64,000 bases of DNA from Roseibacillus persicicus (GTDB lineage: Bacteria > Verrucomicrobiota > Verrucomicrobiia > Verrucomicrobiales > Akkermansiaceae): assembly GCF_014651675.1 (NCBI RefSeq), contig NZ_BMXI01000001.1:375968-439967 (forward strand), read 5' to 3'. Made by a program: the position numbers and the translations under genes. The notes under the pieces were generated by a model that did no database searches, had not been told where the DNA came from, and worked only from the letters and a program-made list of their open reading frames with translations. How positions within the stretch are numbered: position 1 is the first letter of the stretch; each line of letters begins with the position of its first letter. Positions 8,888-17,667 of the stretch are shown in pieces.

Positions 8888-10932
8888 GTGAGGAGACTGA
8901 CCAGCTGGAAGGTGATGAGGGCCGCGAGGTAGGCAAACAGGGACATGCCGACCAGTTGCACTACCGCCCATTTCCACGAGTTGGCCTCGCGGCTCACCAC
9001 CGCCGTGGTGGGCAGGCATTGCAGAGCGAAGACGTAGAAGACGAGCAGGGACAGCACGGTGGCGATGGAATAGGAGCTGCGGAATTCTTCCCGAATGTCA
9101 CTCCGGGTCTTTTCCTCATCATCCCCCTCCTCAATGGCGTAGGAGATGGCGACCTGGGAGTTGAAGACCTCGCGCGCGGCGAAGGAAGCGAGCATCGCGG
9201 TGCCGAGGCGATGGTCCCACCCCAGTGGCTTGACCACGGGCTCGATGACGTCACCGATGCGGGACATCGCGGAGTAGTTGAACTGGTCCTGCTCCTCGCC
9301 GGAGGGAGCTTTCGGAAAGGCGCCGAGCACCCAGAGAATGATGGAAAGAGCGAGGATGACGGTTCCCGCCTTTTTCAAGAAACTACCCGCTCGGTCAATG
9401 AGGTGGCGGAAGATGAATCCCCAATCCGGCTTCTGATAACGAGGCATTTCCATCAGGAAGCTCGGCTGGTGGTCCTTGGCGATCCCGACCTTTCCCCGAA
9501 GAATCAGCGCAGCGATGAAGGCCGAAGCGGTGCCCAGGAAATAGAGGCCAAAGAGCACCAGACCCTGCGCCAAACTCCCTGCCACCAAGAGCGGAATGAG
9601 GAGCAGATAGACTGGAAGACGTGCGCTGCAGGACATCCAGGGCAAGATGAGAATCGTGAGGAGCCGTTCCTTCGCACTGGGCACGGAACGCGCGGCCATG
9701 ACCCCGGGGATGGCGCAGGCGTATCCGCTGAGCAGGGGCAAAAAGCTCCGTCCGCTCAAGCCCACCTTGCTCATCACGCCATCCATCAGGAAAGCGGCGC
9801 GAGCCATGTAGCCCGTGGATTCCAGCACCCCAAGGAAGAAAAAGAGAAAGAGAATCTGGGGCAGGAAGACCACCACCCCGCCAATCCCCGCAATGATGCC
9901 GTCCACCAGAAGGTCGTTGAGCAAGCCCGGCGGCAGCATGCCCGAGACCGCTCCGCCGAGAGCCTCGAAACCACCTTCGATGAGGTCCATGGGAATCCCC
10001 GACCACTTGAACAGAGCCCAGAAGACGAGGAAGAAGATGGCGAGAAAGTAGAACCATCCGCGAATGGGATGCAGCAGTTCGCCATCGAGCTTGTCTGAGA
10101 ATGAAAGCCCATCCGCCCCTTCGGCCGATTGATGGGTCACCACCAGTCCGCTCAGATCACGCACGCGGTCGCGCCGGGCTTTTTCGAGAATATCTTCGGC
10201 GGTTTCGCCATTGGCCGAGAGCTCGTCGGCAATCGAGACCGCCTGCGCTTGAGCCTCCTGCGAAAGCTCGCTGCCTCCGCTGCGGTAATCTTTGTCCGCC
10301 AAGAGCATCCAGGCCTGGCGCTTGGGGTGCGGCTCTCCGAGGTCTTCCAGCTTTTTGGCCAACTCCTCCTGCGCCTTGACCACGGGGCCCGACTCGTGCC
10401 AGGCAGGATGAGGAGGCAGGGGCAAGGGAAAACGAAGCGCCTGCTTGAGGTCCAGCACGCCCTTTCCGGCGTCGGCCTGCAGTGGAACCACGGGCAGACC
10501 GAGCTCTTCGGCCAACAGCTCGTGATTGATGCGAGTGCCGTTCTTCTCGGCCAAATCGATTTTGTTGAGAACGACCAGGGAAGGAAAACCCAGCTCGACG
10601 ACCTGCAACGCAAGCGGCAGATGGCGCTCCAGGGCCGAGGCATCCAACACGATGACCACCAGATCGGGCACTTTCTCGCCCGAAATTCCGCCCAAAAGAA
10701 CATCCCGCGTCACCGCCTCATCAGCCGCACGCGACACCAGAGAAAGACAGCCCGGCAGGTCGACCAACTCGGCCTTTTTCCCATGGGGAGTAAAAAATTC
10801 GCCTGTTTTATGGGAAACAGTGACCCCGGGATAGTTGCCGACCTTGGCCTTTCCGCCCGTCAGTGCATTGAACAACGTCGACTTTCCCACATTGGGATGC
10901 CCCACCAAAACCAACCTCGGCACTTCCTCCAT
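8884..10932 (-). CDS. feoB: Ferrous iron transporter FeoB
   Basis: FeoB imports Fe(II) across the inner membrane. The N-terminal G domain shows G1 GHPNVGKST (11-19), G3 DLPG (58-61) and G4 NKID. A linker helix bundle follows, then a permease half with two Gate segments ('GYACAIPGVMAAR' and the related later segment). At 682 aa it is slightly shorter than typical FeoB (700-770). The ATG at 10932 is chosen because the G domain begins immediately after it; the frame extends further upstream without homology. It starts 11 bp after feoA and is coupled to the Cys-rich gene downstream. Confidence 0.95.
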   Translation of the reverse strand: MEEVPRLVLVGHPNVGKSTLFNALTGGKAKVGNYPGVTVSHKTGEFFTPHGKKAELVDLPGCLSLVSRAADEAVTRDVLLGGISGEKVPDLVVIVLDASALERHLPLALQVVELGFPSLVVLNKIDLAEKNGTRINHELLAEELGLPVVPLQADAGKGVLDLKQALRFPLPLPPHPAWHESGPVVKAQEELAKKLEDLGEPHPKRQAWMLLADKDYRSGGSELSQEAQAQAVSIADELSANGETAEDILEKARRDRVRDLSGLVVTHQSAEGADGLSFSDKLDGELLHPIRGWFYFLAIFFLVFWALFKWSGIPMDLIEGGFEALGGAVSGMLPPGLLNDLLVDGIIAGIGGVVVFLPQILFLFFFLGVLESTGYMARAAFLMDGVMSKVGLSGRSFLPLLSGYACAIPGVMAARSVPSAKERLLTILILPWMSCSARLPVYLLLIPLLVAGSLAQGLVLFGLYFLGTASAFIAALILRGKVGIAKDHQPSFLMEMPRYQKPDWGFIFRHLIDRAGSFLKKAGTVILALSIILWVLGAFPKAPSGEEQDQFNYSAMSRIGDVIEPVVKPLGWDHRLGTAMLASFAAREVFNSQVAISYAIEEGDDEEKTRSDIREEFRSSYSIATVLSLLVFYVFALQCLPTTAVVSREANSWKWAVVQLVGMSLFAYLAALITFQLVSLLT

Positions 10933-10943
10933 TATCACATCTA

Positions 10944-11195
10944 CTAGGACACGCGCCGAACCTGAATTTGCTCCGCCAAATGACTCGAAATTGCGAGACG
11001 CGAGCCACAAACCGAGCAGATCAAGTTGCGTCCGTTAGTGAGCTTGCGCAGGCGCATTTGCTCACAAAATCCCAAGTCGCGAAGCTGGTTACAGTCCGCG
11101 CCTTCCACCAATTCAACCTGAAGATCACACCCAGATGCCGCCTGATTCAGCGAAACAGTGCTATCCAGTTCGATTTCGTGCGCGATAACCTTCAT
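10944..11195 (-). CDS. feoA: FeoA-domain protein
   Basis: An 83-aa cytoplasmic SH3-like protein that works with FeoB. The FeoA fold is seen from about residue 22 (GCDLQVELVEGADCNQLRDL) to the C-terminus, with the usual 'R....G......G....' spacing and the final strand 'SSHLAEQIQVRRV'. It is first gene of the feoA-feoB-Cys-rich operon, with 11 bp to feoB. A weak Fur-like inverted sequence lies 15-40 bp upstream. Confidence 0.9.
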   Translation of the reverse strand: MKVIAHEIELDSTVSLNQAASGCDLQVELVEGADCNQLRDLGFCEQMRLRKLTNGRNLICSVCGSRLAISSHLAEQIQVRRVS

Positions 11196-11210
11196 CTTAG
11201 TGGGGAGAAT

Positions 11211-11236
11211 TTGCTCTTATTGAGACTCGTTTGCAA
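11211..11236 (-). promoter_or_regulatory. Possible Fur-type operator before feoA
   Basis: An imperfect inverted sequence bounded by TTGC and GCAA. Read on the minus strand it begins TGCAAACGAG, which agrees with the left half of the classical Fur box at roughly two thirds of positions. Its position, just upstream of feoA, suits iron control, but the match is weak. Confidence 0.3.
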
Positions 11237-11312
11237 CAACAAATCAGGAAACGGATGAAAAAGTAGACACCTTTCAAGATTCAGGCAATCGAGAGTTCCT
11301 AAGCATCAAAGT

Positions 11313-13145
11313 CTAGGACTTCTTGGTCGGCAAGGGAGCATTGACTAACAGGCTGTCGAGGTCCTTCAGATTTTGTTGAGCCGCCCCCAGCATCTTCTTT
11401 TCGTCTCCGAGGTGCTCTTGCATTTTCTTGATGGACTCGATTTCGTGGATCTTGAAACGCCGCGCCGCGTCCTTGGCGTGGTCGGAGTCGTGCCCCAATT
11501 CCTCGAAGGCCGCGATGGCGCAATCCAGCGACGAACCCAATTGCTCGATGAAAAAGCGCACTCCTTTCGCTTCCAGCTGGTAGGCGTGATTTCGTGAGCA
11601 GGCTCGGGCGAGAATCTTGAGATGCGGGAAGTGCTTGTGACAGATCTCGATAATCTTGTCGCAGTCATCCTCCTGATCCACCGCGATGATGAGCAGCTCG
11701 GCGGTCTCCGCGCCCGCAGCCTTCAGCAAGCCCAAGCGAGTGGCGTCACCGTAGTAACAAGTCATGCCGATGCGTCGGATAAAGTCGACGTGGTCACTGT
11801 CGCGCTCCAGCACCGTGGGGGTCTCCCCCGCGCTGCGCAAAAGGCGAATGATGGGATGGCCGAAGCGCCCGAAGCCCGCGAGCAGCACCCGCGCGTGCTC
11901 GTTTTCCACATCGGGGCTGCGTTCGTCCTCCGTCGCTTTCAAGGTCCCCACCCGGGGCAGCACCACCTTTTGCACAAAAAGGAGTAAAAGAGGAGCCAGC
12001 GCCATCGAAAGAGCGACCGCCGCGATCATCTCGCCACCGAGGTCCTCCCCCAGCACCGCGCTATCCACCGCAAAGGCTCCCAGCACGAAGGCGAATTCCC
12101 CACCCTGGGCCAGTGCCGCCGCCAGCAAAAGCCGCTGGTCCAGCGAGAGCCCGAAGAAGCGCGCCAAGAGATAGAGCACCGCGAACTTGAGGCTCATCAG
12201 GAGCACCACCATGAGCGCAATCTTGGCGGGCTGGCTGGCAATGAGCCCAAAGTCGATCCCCGCCCCCACCGAGAGGAAAAAGACCGCGAGCAGAAGGGAC
12301 TTGAAGGGCTCGATGTCGCTTTCCAGCTCATGCCGGAACTGGCTGCTCGCCATCATCACCCCCGCGATGAAGGTGCCCAAGGCCGGTGACAAGCCCACCG
12401 TGTTCATCAACAGCGCCACCCCAATCACGAGCGCCAGAACTGTCGCAGTCAGCGCCTCCGTCACTTGCAGGCGGGTGATCCAACGCAGCCAGGGATTGAG
12501 CAAAAACCGACCGACCAGAATCACGAGAATCACCGCCCCAACAATCGCCAGCGGCTGTCCCCAACTGGGCAGAGTATCGATCCAACGGATTCCGTGCGAG
12601 CCATGTCCCGCGTCCCCCGCGACCTCCCGCATCGCCAGCAATGGCAGAATCGCGAAGATGGGGATGACCGCGATGTCTTGAAAAAGGAGAATGGCAAAGC
12701 TCTGGGTGCCCGAGCTCGTCTCGCTCAATCCCCGCTCACGCAAAGTCTGGATCACGATCGCGGTCGAGGACAACGCGAGGATGAGCCCCAGCGCAAGGGA
12801 CTCGCGCCAAGAATATTGGAAAATCACTGCAGTCAACGCGATCAACACCGTGGTCGCTAAAACCTGCAACCCACCCAGCCCGAAGATGGGACCGCGCATT
12901 CTCCACAAGCGCGACAGGTCCAGCTCCAGCCCCACCACGAAGAGCATCAGCACCACCCCGAACTCCGCGAAGTGCATCACTTTCTCACTATCACCGCGCA
13001 GCAGCTGAAAAGCCGAGGGACCGATCAGGGCTCCCACAATGAGATAACCCAGCACTGCACCCAGTCCCAACTTGCGACCCAAGGGGGCGGCCACTGCGGC
13101 TGCGGCAATGTAAATGAGCCCGTTGAGAAAGAGTGTCTGATCCAT
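11313..13145 (-). CDS. CPA2 cation:proton antiporter with RCK domain (Kef-like)
   Basis: An integral membrane protein of 610 aa. Residues ~1-395 form the Na+/H+ exchanger fold with about 12 helices. Residues ~417-540 form a TrkA-N/RCK Rossmann domain (LLAGFGRFGHPIIRLL, then an acidic residue near the end of strand 2) that likely binds nucleotide and gates the channel. The family includes KefB/KefC, glutathione-gated K+ efflux systems protecting against electrophiles, but substrate cannot be fixed from sequence. The last ~60 residues are helical. It lies 56 bp behind an NlpC/P60 lipoprotein gene and a disulfide reductase gene on the same strand; that redox neighbour would fit a thiol-responsive efflux system. 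Confidence 0.88.
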   Translation of the reverse strand: MDQTLFLNGLIYIAAAAVAAPLGRKLGLGAVLGYLIVGALIGPSAFQLLRGDSEKVMHFAEFGVVLMLFVVGLELDLSRLWRMRGPIFGLGGLQVLATTVLIALTAVIFQYSWRESLALGLILALSSTAIVIQTLRERGLSETSSGTQSFAILLFQDIAVIPIFAILPLLAMREVAGDAGHGSHGIRWIDTLPSWGQPLAIVGAVILVILVGRFLLNPWLRWITRLQVTEALTATVLALVIGVALLMNTVGLSPALGTFIAGVMMASSQFRHELESDIEPFKSLLLAVFFLSVGAGIDFGLIASQPAKIALMVVLLMSLKFAVLYLLARFFGLSLDQRLLLAAALAQGGEFAFVLGAFAVDSAVLGEDLGGEMIAAVALSMALAPLLLLFVQKVVLPRVGTLKATEDERSPDVENEHARVLLAGFGRFGHPIIRLLRSAGETPTVLERDSDHVDFIRRIGMTCYYGDATRLGLLKAAGAETAELLIIAVDQEDDCDKIIEICHKHFPHLKILARACSRNHAYQLEAKGVRFFIEQLGSSLDCAIAAFEELGHDSDHAKDAARRFKIHEIESIKKMQEHLGDEKKMLGAAQQNLKDLDSLLVNAPLPTKKS

Positions 13146-13201
13146 GCTGGCCCATCCTCAACCGAACCCGGCCCGCTTGCAACCCGAAGTCGCAAGTTCG
13201 C

Positions 13202-13894
13202 TCAGTCCCGGATTCCCCGATAGCGATACGGTCGATACCCCTTCGCCTTCAATCGCGACACGGGGAGATGATGCACGACCGTCTTCCAAGTCGGCGGCGC
13301 CCCCGTCTCGTAAACCACGGCCACCTTTTTCGCCGAGTCCCTATAAGCACCGAACAGGAGGACATGGTCGTTGTGTCGATTCAAAATATCGCCCGCGAGA
13401 AGATCCTCGTAGGACGCGAGTTCCTCGCAAAGAGTTGGAAGCTCCCGGGTGGAATAGGCGCGCGGCAGACGCCAGCAACGGGAGATGAAACCCGAGCAGT
13501 CCACGCCGCAAGCCTGCCGGCTAACGGCGTCCTCCAGTCCTTTCCGCTTCGCCGGGGTATAGATGTCTCCGGCCGCAAATCCTTGCGCGACCTTTTCATC
13601 AAAGTCAGCTGGCGTATCAAAGCCACCCCACTGATAGGGAACCCCCTCGTTCACCTCCCCCACAACCCACCACCCGGGTCGCGTTCCCGCCTGCCGAAAG
13701 CCACGGTCGGGAGTGTCGACCCGAATCCCCTGCTCGTCCTCGCCGTGAAAGACATTGGCCTCGGTGGGAGTCCATTCATGCAAGCAATACGCATTGGCCA
13801 ACTGGATGACCTCCGCCCGAGTCACGCTCTGTTGACACGAGGTGAAAAGGGTCGCGAGAAGAAGAAAAGGGAGGCTGCGAGTCAAAATTTGCAA
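13202..13894 (-). CDS. NlpC/P60-like lipoprotein
   Basis: A lipoprotein signal with lipobox LFTSC places the mature N-terminus at C20. The catalytic cysteine is likely C133 in GVDCSGFISR and the histidine H177 in NDHVLLF, the C...H order of NlpC/P60 cell-wall peptidases. The stretch 'VPYQWGG' (86-91) matches the usual 'Y.wGG' before the cysteine, although the spacing (about 40 residues) is longer than in compact family members. It probably cleaves peptidoglycan stem peptides in the periplasm. It starts 24 bp after the disulfide reductase stop, same operon. Confidence 0.8.
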   Translation of the reverse strand: MQILTRSLPFLLLATLFTSCQQSVTRAEVIQLANAYCLHEWTPTEANVFHGEDEQGIRVDTPDRGFRQAGTRPGWWVVGEVNEGVPYQWGGFDTPADFDEKVAQGFAAGDIYTPAKRKGLEDAVSRQACGVDCSGFISRCWRLPRAYSTRELPTLCEELASYEDLLAGDILNRHNDHVLLFGAYRDSAKKVAVVYETGAPPTWKTVVHHLPVSRLKAKGYRPYRYRGIRD

Positions 13895-13918
13895 AGAGGT
13901 TCTCGCTCAATAGAAAGC

Positions 13919-15298
13919 CTACTTCTCCAGATATGTCCACGACTCAGCGAGCGTGGGATGGTAATGGGGAACCTTCAGCATCTCCTCCAAGGTCATCTCC
14001 TGTCGGATGGCAAAGACCATGGAGTGAGAGAAGTCGATCACCCCTCGCCCCACTCCAGTTGCCGCGATCAATTTGCCACTCTCTTTCTCGAAAGTCACTT
14101 TCAAGAGACCTTCGTCCAATCCCCGGATGATGGCCTTTCCGAAATTTGAAAGATCCAAGGTTCTCTCCTCCAAGTCATCCCGGTCTGCCAATTCGCTCTG
14201 CGGAGGACCGATGTGAATGATCTCGGGATCGGAGAAAATAGCGAAAACCGTGGGAGTCTTGTCGGCGGGTTCCTGTGCTTTGTGGTCGATGATGGCGCGG
14301 GCATTTCGCGCGGCTTGTTCGCCCTCGATGACGGCATGATGAACAATGTCGATTCCATCGGCACAGTCTCCGACCGCGAAGATATGTGATTGCGAAGTCT
14401 GGCAATTCTCGTTGGTTAAGATTCCCTTTTCATCAGAGTCAATTTGAGCGGCTTCCAGATTGAGAGAGTCGATTTGCGGCGTTCTCCCCGTGGCGATCAA
14501 GAGATGGCTTCCCCGCAGTTCCTCCGTCTGTTTTCCACGCTCAATAGTGACGATGAACTCTCCGTCCTCCTGCTTTACTGATTTCGTTTCGGCATCGAGT
14601 TTCAGCTCGATTCCTTTTCGTTCACAGGCTTGTTCGATTTCCTGGCTCGCCTCGGGTGGCAATTTTTCCAGAAGAGTATCGGACCGATTGATGATCGTAA
14701 CCCGGCTTCCCAAGCCCTCGAAACAGCACCCCAGCTCGCAAGCAATGACGCCCCCTCCCACCACCAGCAGATGCTCGGGCAACTCTTCAGCCACCAAGGC
14801 ATCGCGACTCAGCCAGAAGGGAACCTCCGAAAGGCCCTCGATATCCGGAATCCTCGGCGAAGATCCAGTGGCAATGACCGCAGTGCGAAAGGAAAAACGC
14901 TTCTCGCTCTCCCCGTCCGTGATCTTCAGATGATGCGAATCCACGAACTGAGCCCGGCCCCGAATCAGGTCGAACTCCTCGGTCTTCAACTGCTCTTCGC
15001 GCTCTCTTTGAAATTTTGAAACCATTCTCCGCCGCCTTTTCTGCAGCTCGTCCATGTCCACCCGCGCCCCCTCAGGCACCTCGATTCCAAACTGGGAACC
15101 TTCGCGCAAATCTCTCATGCGATTGGCGGTTTCGATGATCGTTTTGCTCGGCATACATCCCCTCTGAACACAAAGCCCGCCCAGAGTCTCGGCGCCTTCA
15201 ATGACGGCCACCTTCAAGCCCTGTTCGATTCCGGTAGACGCCGCACCATATCCCGCGCTCCCTCCGCCAACCACCACCAAATCATAATCCCTCTTCAT
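13919..15298 (-). CDS. Flavin disulfide reductase (dihydrolipoyl dehydrogenase/mercuric reductase type)
   Basis: A 459-aa FAD- and NAD(P)-dependent class I pyridine nucleotide-disulfide oxidoreductase. The FAD-binding GGGSAG is at 11-16. The redox-active pair C43-V-Q-R-G-C48 lies in 'GG.CVQRGCMPSK'. A second nucleotide-binding motif (VVGGGVIACELG) and a C-terminal dimerisation domain with 'HPTLAE' complete the fold. The ATG at 15298 is chosen because the FAD motif follows at once. No lipoyl domain or ketoacid dehydrogenase genes are nearby, so a role in a dehydrogenase complex is not supported; a stand-alone thiol or quinone-type reductase is as likely. First gene of a three-gene run. Confidence 0.88.
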   Translation of the reverse strand: MKRDYDLVVVGGGSAGYGAASTGIEQGLKVAVIEGAETLGGLCVQRGCMPSKTIIETANRMRDLREGSQFGIEVPEGARVDMDELQKRRRRMVSKFQREREEQLKTEEFDLIRGRAQFVDSHHLKITDGESEKRFSFRTAVIATGSSPRIPDIEGLSEVPFWLSRDALVAEELPEHLLVVGGGVIACELGCCFEGLGSRVTIINRSDTLLEKLPPEASQEIEQACERKGIELKLDAETKSVKQEDGEFIVTIERGKQTEELRGSHLLIATGRTPQIDSLNLEAAQIDSDEKGILTNENCQTSQSHIFAVGDCADGIDIVHHAVIEGEQAARNARAIIDHKAQEPADKTPTVFAIFSDPEIIHIGPPQSELADRDDLEERTLDLSNFGKAIIRGLDEGLLKVTFEKESGKLIAATGVGRGVIDFSHSMVFAIRQEMTLEEMLKVPHYHPTLAESWTYLEK

Positions 15299-15400
15299 AA
15301 AGGAAGGGATTTGCACAATGCGAGCCAGTCCCCGTTTCCCAACCTGCAAGCCCGCGCAAATGAAGAGCCCGCACCCTTTCCCGCCGCGAACCCGACACGA

Positions 15401-15426
15401 AAAAGGCCCCCGAATCGGGAGCCTTT
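15401..15426 (-). terminator. Rho-independent terminator of the CNNM gene
   Basis: Arms AAAGGC.CCCG and CGGG.GCCTTT (15402-15412, 15416-15426) with a 3-nt loop, followed by Ts on the minus strand. It lies 60 bp past the stop of the gene at 15487-16515. Confidence 0.75.
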
Positions 15427-15486
15427 CTTTCAAAATGTCACCCTGCCTCTTGCAAGTTGCAGGATTGGAACCGCCTGAATCCGGCC

Positions 15487-16515
15487 TTAACTCTCGGCGC
15501 TCCTTCGAATCACGATGCCGTGCAAGAGGCGCCCGAGCAGGTCGGGTCCGGTGATGATGCGCTTGCTGCGTTCCCCCCAGTAGAGAATTACTTCGCGGTC
15601 CAGCACGCGGTCGTGGTGCGTATCGTGTTCAACGTGCAGCTGCGGCAAAATCCGGTCGATGGAAAGGTCCGGGTCGGTGGTGACCACAGGCTTTTGACAA
15701 TGGTCCGCGAGGGCGACCGGGGCGGTGGCGTCGTAAAGCTCGCGCAAATAGTCATCCACGTTCAGGGCCTCGCAGGGATAGCCCTTCTCGTCGATGAGGA
15801 CCACCCACTTGCGGGGAGTCGCAGCGATTTTTCTCACCAAGTCACTCTCCTCCTCGTCGCCGGGCGCAGGGAGCACGGCCTTGCCATCGCGCGTCGGCAG
15901 GGCGATCACGGTCTCGGGATCCAACTGCGCTCCTTCACCTGAAACCCGGAGATCGTCCAGCCGCAGGAAGTTCAGCGCGCCCCGTCCCTCGGCGTAGGAA
16001 ATGTCGGAAGAGGGCTCGCGAATATGCTGATCGAGAATGACCTCGAACTCATCCTCTTTAAAGAAGCGCGTGCCCTCGGGCCCAATCCAGCGGTCGAGCA
16101 ACATCGCGCAGGGCTTGGCGACGGGATACAGCGCAAAGCGATAGAATCGAATGACGGGGCTCAGTCGCGCGCCCATGCGCAGAGCGTGGCGCGAGAAGTA
16201 GGCCTGCGGCATGATCTCGCCGAAGAAGGTGATACCCACGGTCGAGAAAAGGAAACCCAGGACTCCGGCCATCACGCTGTCGGCCAGAATGGTGAGCAAA
16301 ACGTTCACCGAGACATTTCCCCACAAGATGGTGCACAGCAGCAGGTTGGCATCGCCACGCAGGCGGGCGATTTGGACGGCGGCCTTGCTGCCTTTCTTGA
16401 CCTCGGTATCGAGCTGCAGCTTGGAGAGAGAAAACAGGGCCAAGTTGAGGCCGGAGAACATTGCGGATTGCGAGAGACAAAGGGCGATGAGAATCCAGGT
16501 AAGAAGGTCGTTCAT
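15487..16515 (-). CDS. CNNM/DUF21-type membrane protein with CBS-like pair
   Basis: A 342-aa protein with the DUF21/CNNM membrane domain in residues 1-150 (first helix MNDLLTWILIALCLSQSAMF, then 'SGLNLALFSLSK', the 'SG.E.AL.S....'-type signature, and 'FGEIMPQAY' matching the usual GE..P). A cytosolic part resembles a CBS pair (~200-320), less conserved. Relatives (CorB, YhdP, CNNM) are linked to Mg2+ efflux or Co2+ resistance. The gene is monocistronic, with a terminator downstream and a divergent ftsY upstream. Confidence 0.85.
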   Translation of the reverse strand: MNDLLTWILIALCLSQSAMFSGLNLALFSLSKLQLDTEVKKGSKAAVQIARLRGDANLLLCTILWGNVSVNVLLTILADSVMAGVLGFLFSTVGITFFGEIMPQAYFSRHALRMGARLSPVIRFYRFALYPVAKPCAMLLDRWIGPEGTRFFKEDEFEVILDQHIREPSSDISYAEGRGALNFLRLDDLRVSGEGAQLDPETVIALPTRDGKAVLPAPGDEEESDLVRKIAATPRKWVVLIDEKGYPCEALNVDDYLRELYDATAPVALADHCQKPVVTTDPDLSIDRILPQLHVEHDTHHDRVLDREVILYWGERSKRIITGPDLLGRLLHGIVIRRSAES

Positions 16516-16803
16516 GAAGGGGGACGCCGATTTTGGGTCCAGAGGGAGGCTTACTCGAATTTCGCCTGCTGCAACAAGATTTCATTTTATCCATCCCCTC
16601 TCCTCCCGCTTCGCGGTGGTGAAATTGAGACGGTCCAGCCTCCCCCATTTGGCGGAAGTCGTTGCGATTGAATTTTGTGCTAGAAAGGCAGACTCGTTCG
16701 TCTCCGACAACTCCCGACTGCTTGCGCTGCTGGGATTCGGACGGGAGGAAGAACATTCTGGTCTTTTAAAAGAGGCGGCTTCGTGCCACATCCCTTTCTT
16801 TCC

Positions 16804-17658
16804 ATGGCTGGCTTCTTCAAAAATCTTTTCAACAAGGTCACTAACAAGGCCGAGATCGACTGGGACGAACTGGAGGCAGACCTCATTGCCGCCGACCTCG
16901 GTCCCCGATTAACCGTGACCATTGTGGACGAGCTCCGCGCTCTCGGCCGGGAAATCACCGCCGATGATGTGGTGCAGACCACCCGCGCACATATCTCGAA
17001 GGTGTTCCCGGAAGACCAACCATTCCCGCCAGCTTTGCAGGAATCCGGCAAGCCCACCGTCATCCTCGTCGTCGGGGTCAATGGCACTGGCAAGACCACT
17101 TCCACCGCCAAGCTCGGCCACCTTCTCAATGTCTACGGTCACACCGTCCGGGTCGCTGCGGCGGATACTTTCCGCGCGGCTGCGGTCGAGCAATTGCAGG
17201 CTTGGGCCGCTCGCCTGGACCTGCCCATCACCACCGGCAACCATCAGGCCGACCCCGCCTCGGTGTGCTACAAGGCGCACGAACAAGCCATCGCCGAGGG
17301 CGCCGAATATCTCATCTGCGACACCGCAGGACGCCTCCACACCCGACACAATCTGATGGAGGAACTGGGCAAAATTCGCCGCACCCTTTCCAAGCAAGAC
17401 GAGACCGCACCGCACAAAACCATCCTCGTGGTCGACGCCAGCACGGGCTCCAACGCCCTCGCACAAGCCAAGGAATTCAATAAAGCGGTGAAGCTCGACG
17501 GGCTCATCGTGACCAAGCTCGATGGCTCGGGCAAAGGCGGCATCGCCGTCTCCATCCAACAGGAGCTCGGCATCGCACCCCTTTTCATCGGCACGGGCGA
17601 GGAACCCAACAAGTTCCAGCCCTTCCAGCGCGAAAGCTTTGTTTCGGAGATTCTTTAG
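16804..17658 (+). CDS. ftsY: Signal recognition particle receptor FtsY
   Basis: SRP receptor GTPase that docks ribosome-nascent chains at the membrane. 284 aa with only a short N-terminal tail before the NG domain: the four-helix N part is ~10-70, then G1 GVNGTGKTT (91-99), the insertion-box 'AADTFRAAAVEQL', G3 DTAGR, G4 TKLDG and the closing GTGE. There is no acidic A domain. The ATG at 16804 is preferred; an in-frame GTG at 16783 would add seven residues. It ends nine bases from the convergent ABC ATPase gene. Confidence 0.95.
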   Translation: MAGFFKNLFNKVTNKAEIDWDELEADLIAADLGPRLTVTIVDELRALGREITADDVVQTTRAHISKVFPEDQPFPPALQESGKPTVILVVGVNGTGKTTSTAKLGHLLNVYGHTVRVAAADTFRAAAVEQLQAWAARLDLPITTGNHQADPASVCYKAHEQAIAEGAEYLICDTAGRLHTRHNLMEELGKIRRTLSKQDETAPHKTILVVDASTGSNALAQAKEFNKAVKLDGLIVTKLDGSGKGGIAVSIQQELGIAPLFIGTGEEPNKFQPFQRESFVSEIL

Positions 17659-17667
17659 CGGCTGCTG

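Noticed and set aside
15450-15480. Second tRNA-like T-arm on the minus strand (GGTTCCAATCC)
   Set aside because: The stem has mismatches, and no cloverleaf can be drawn.
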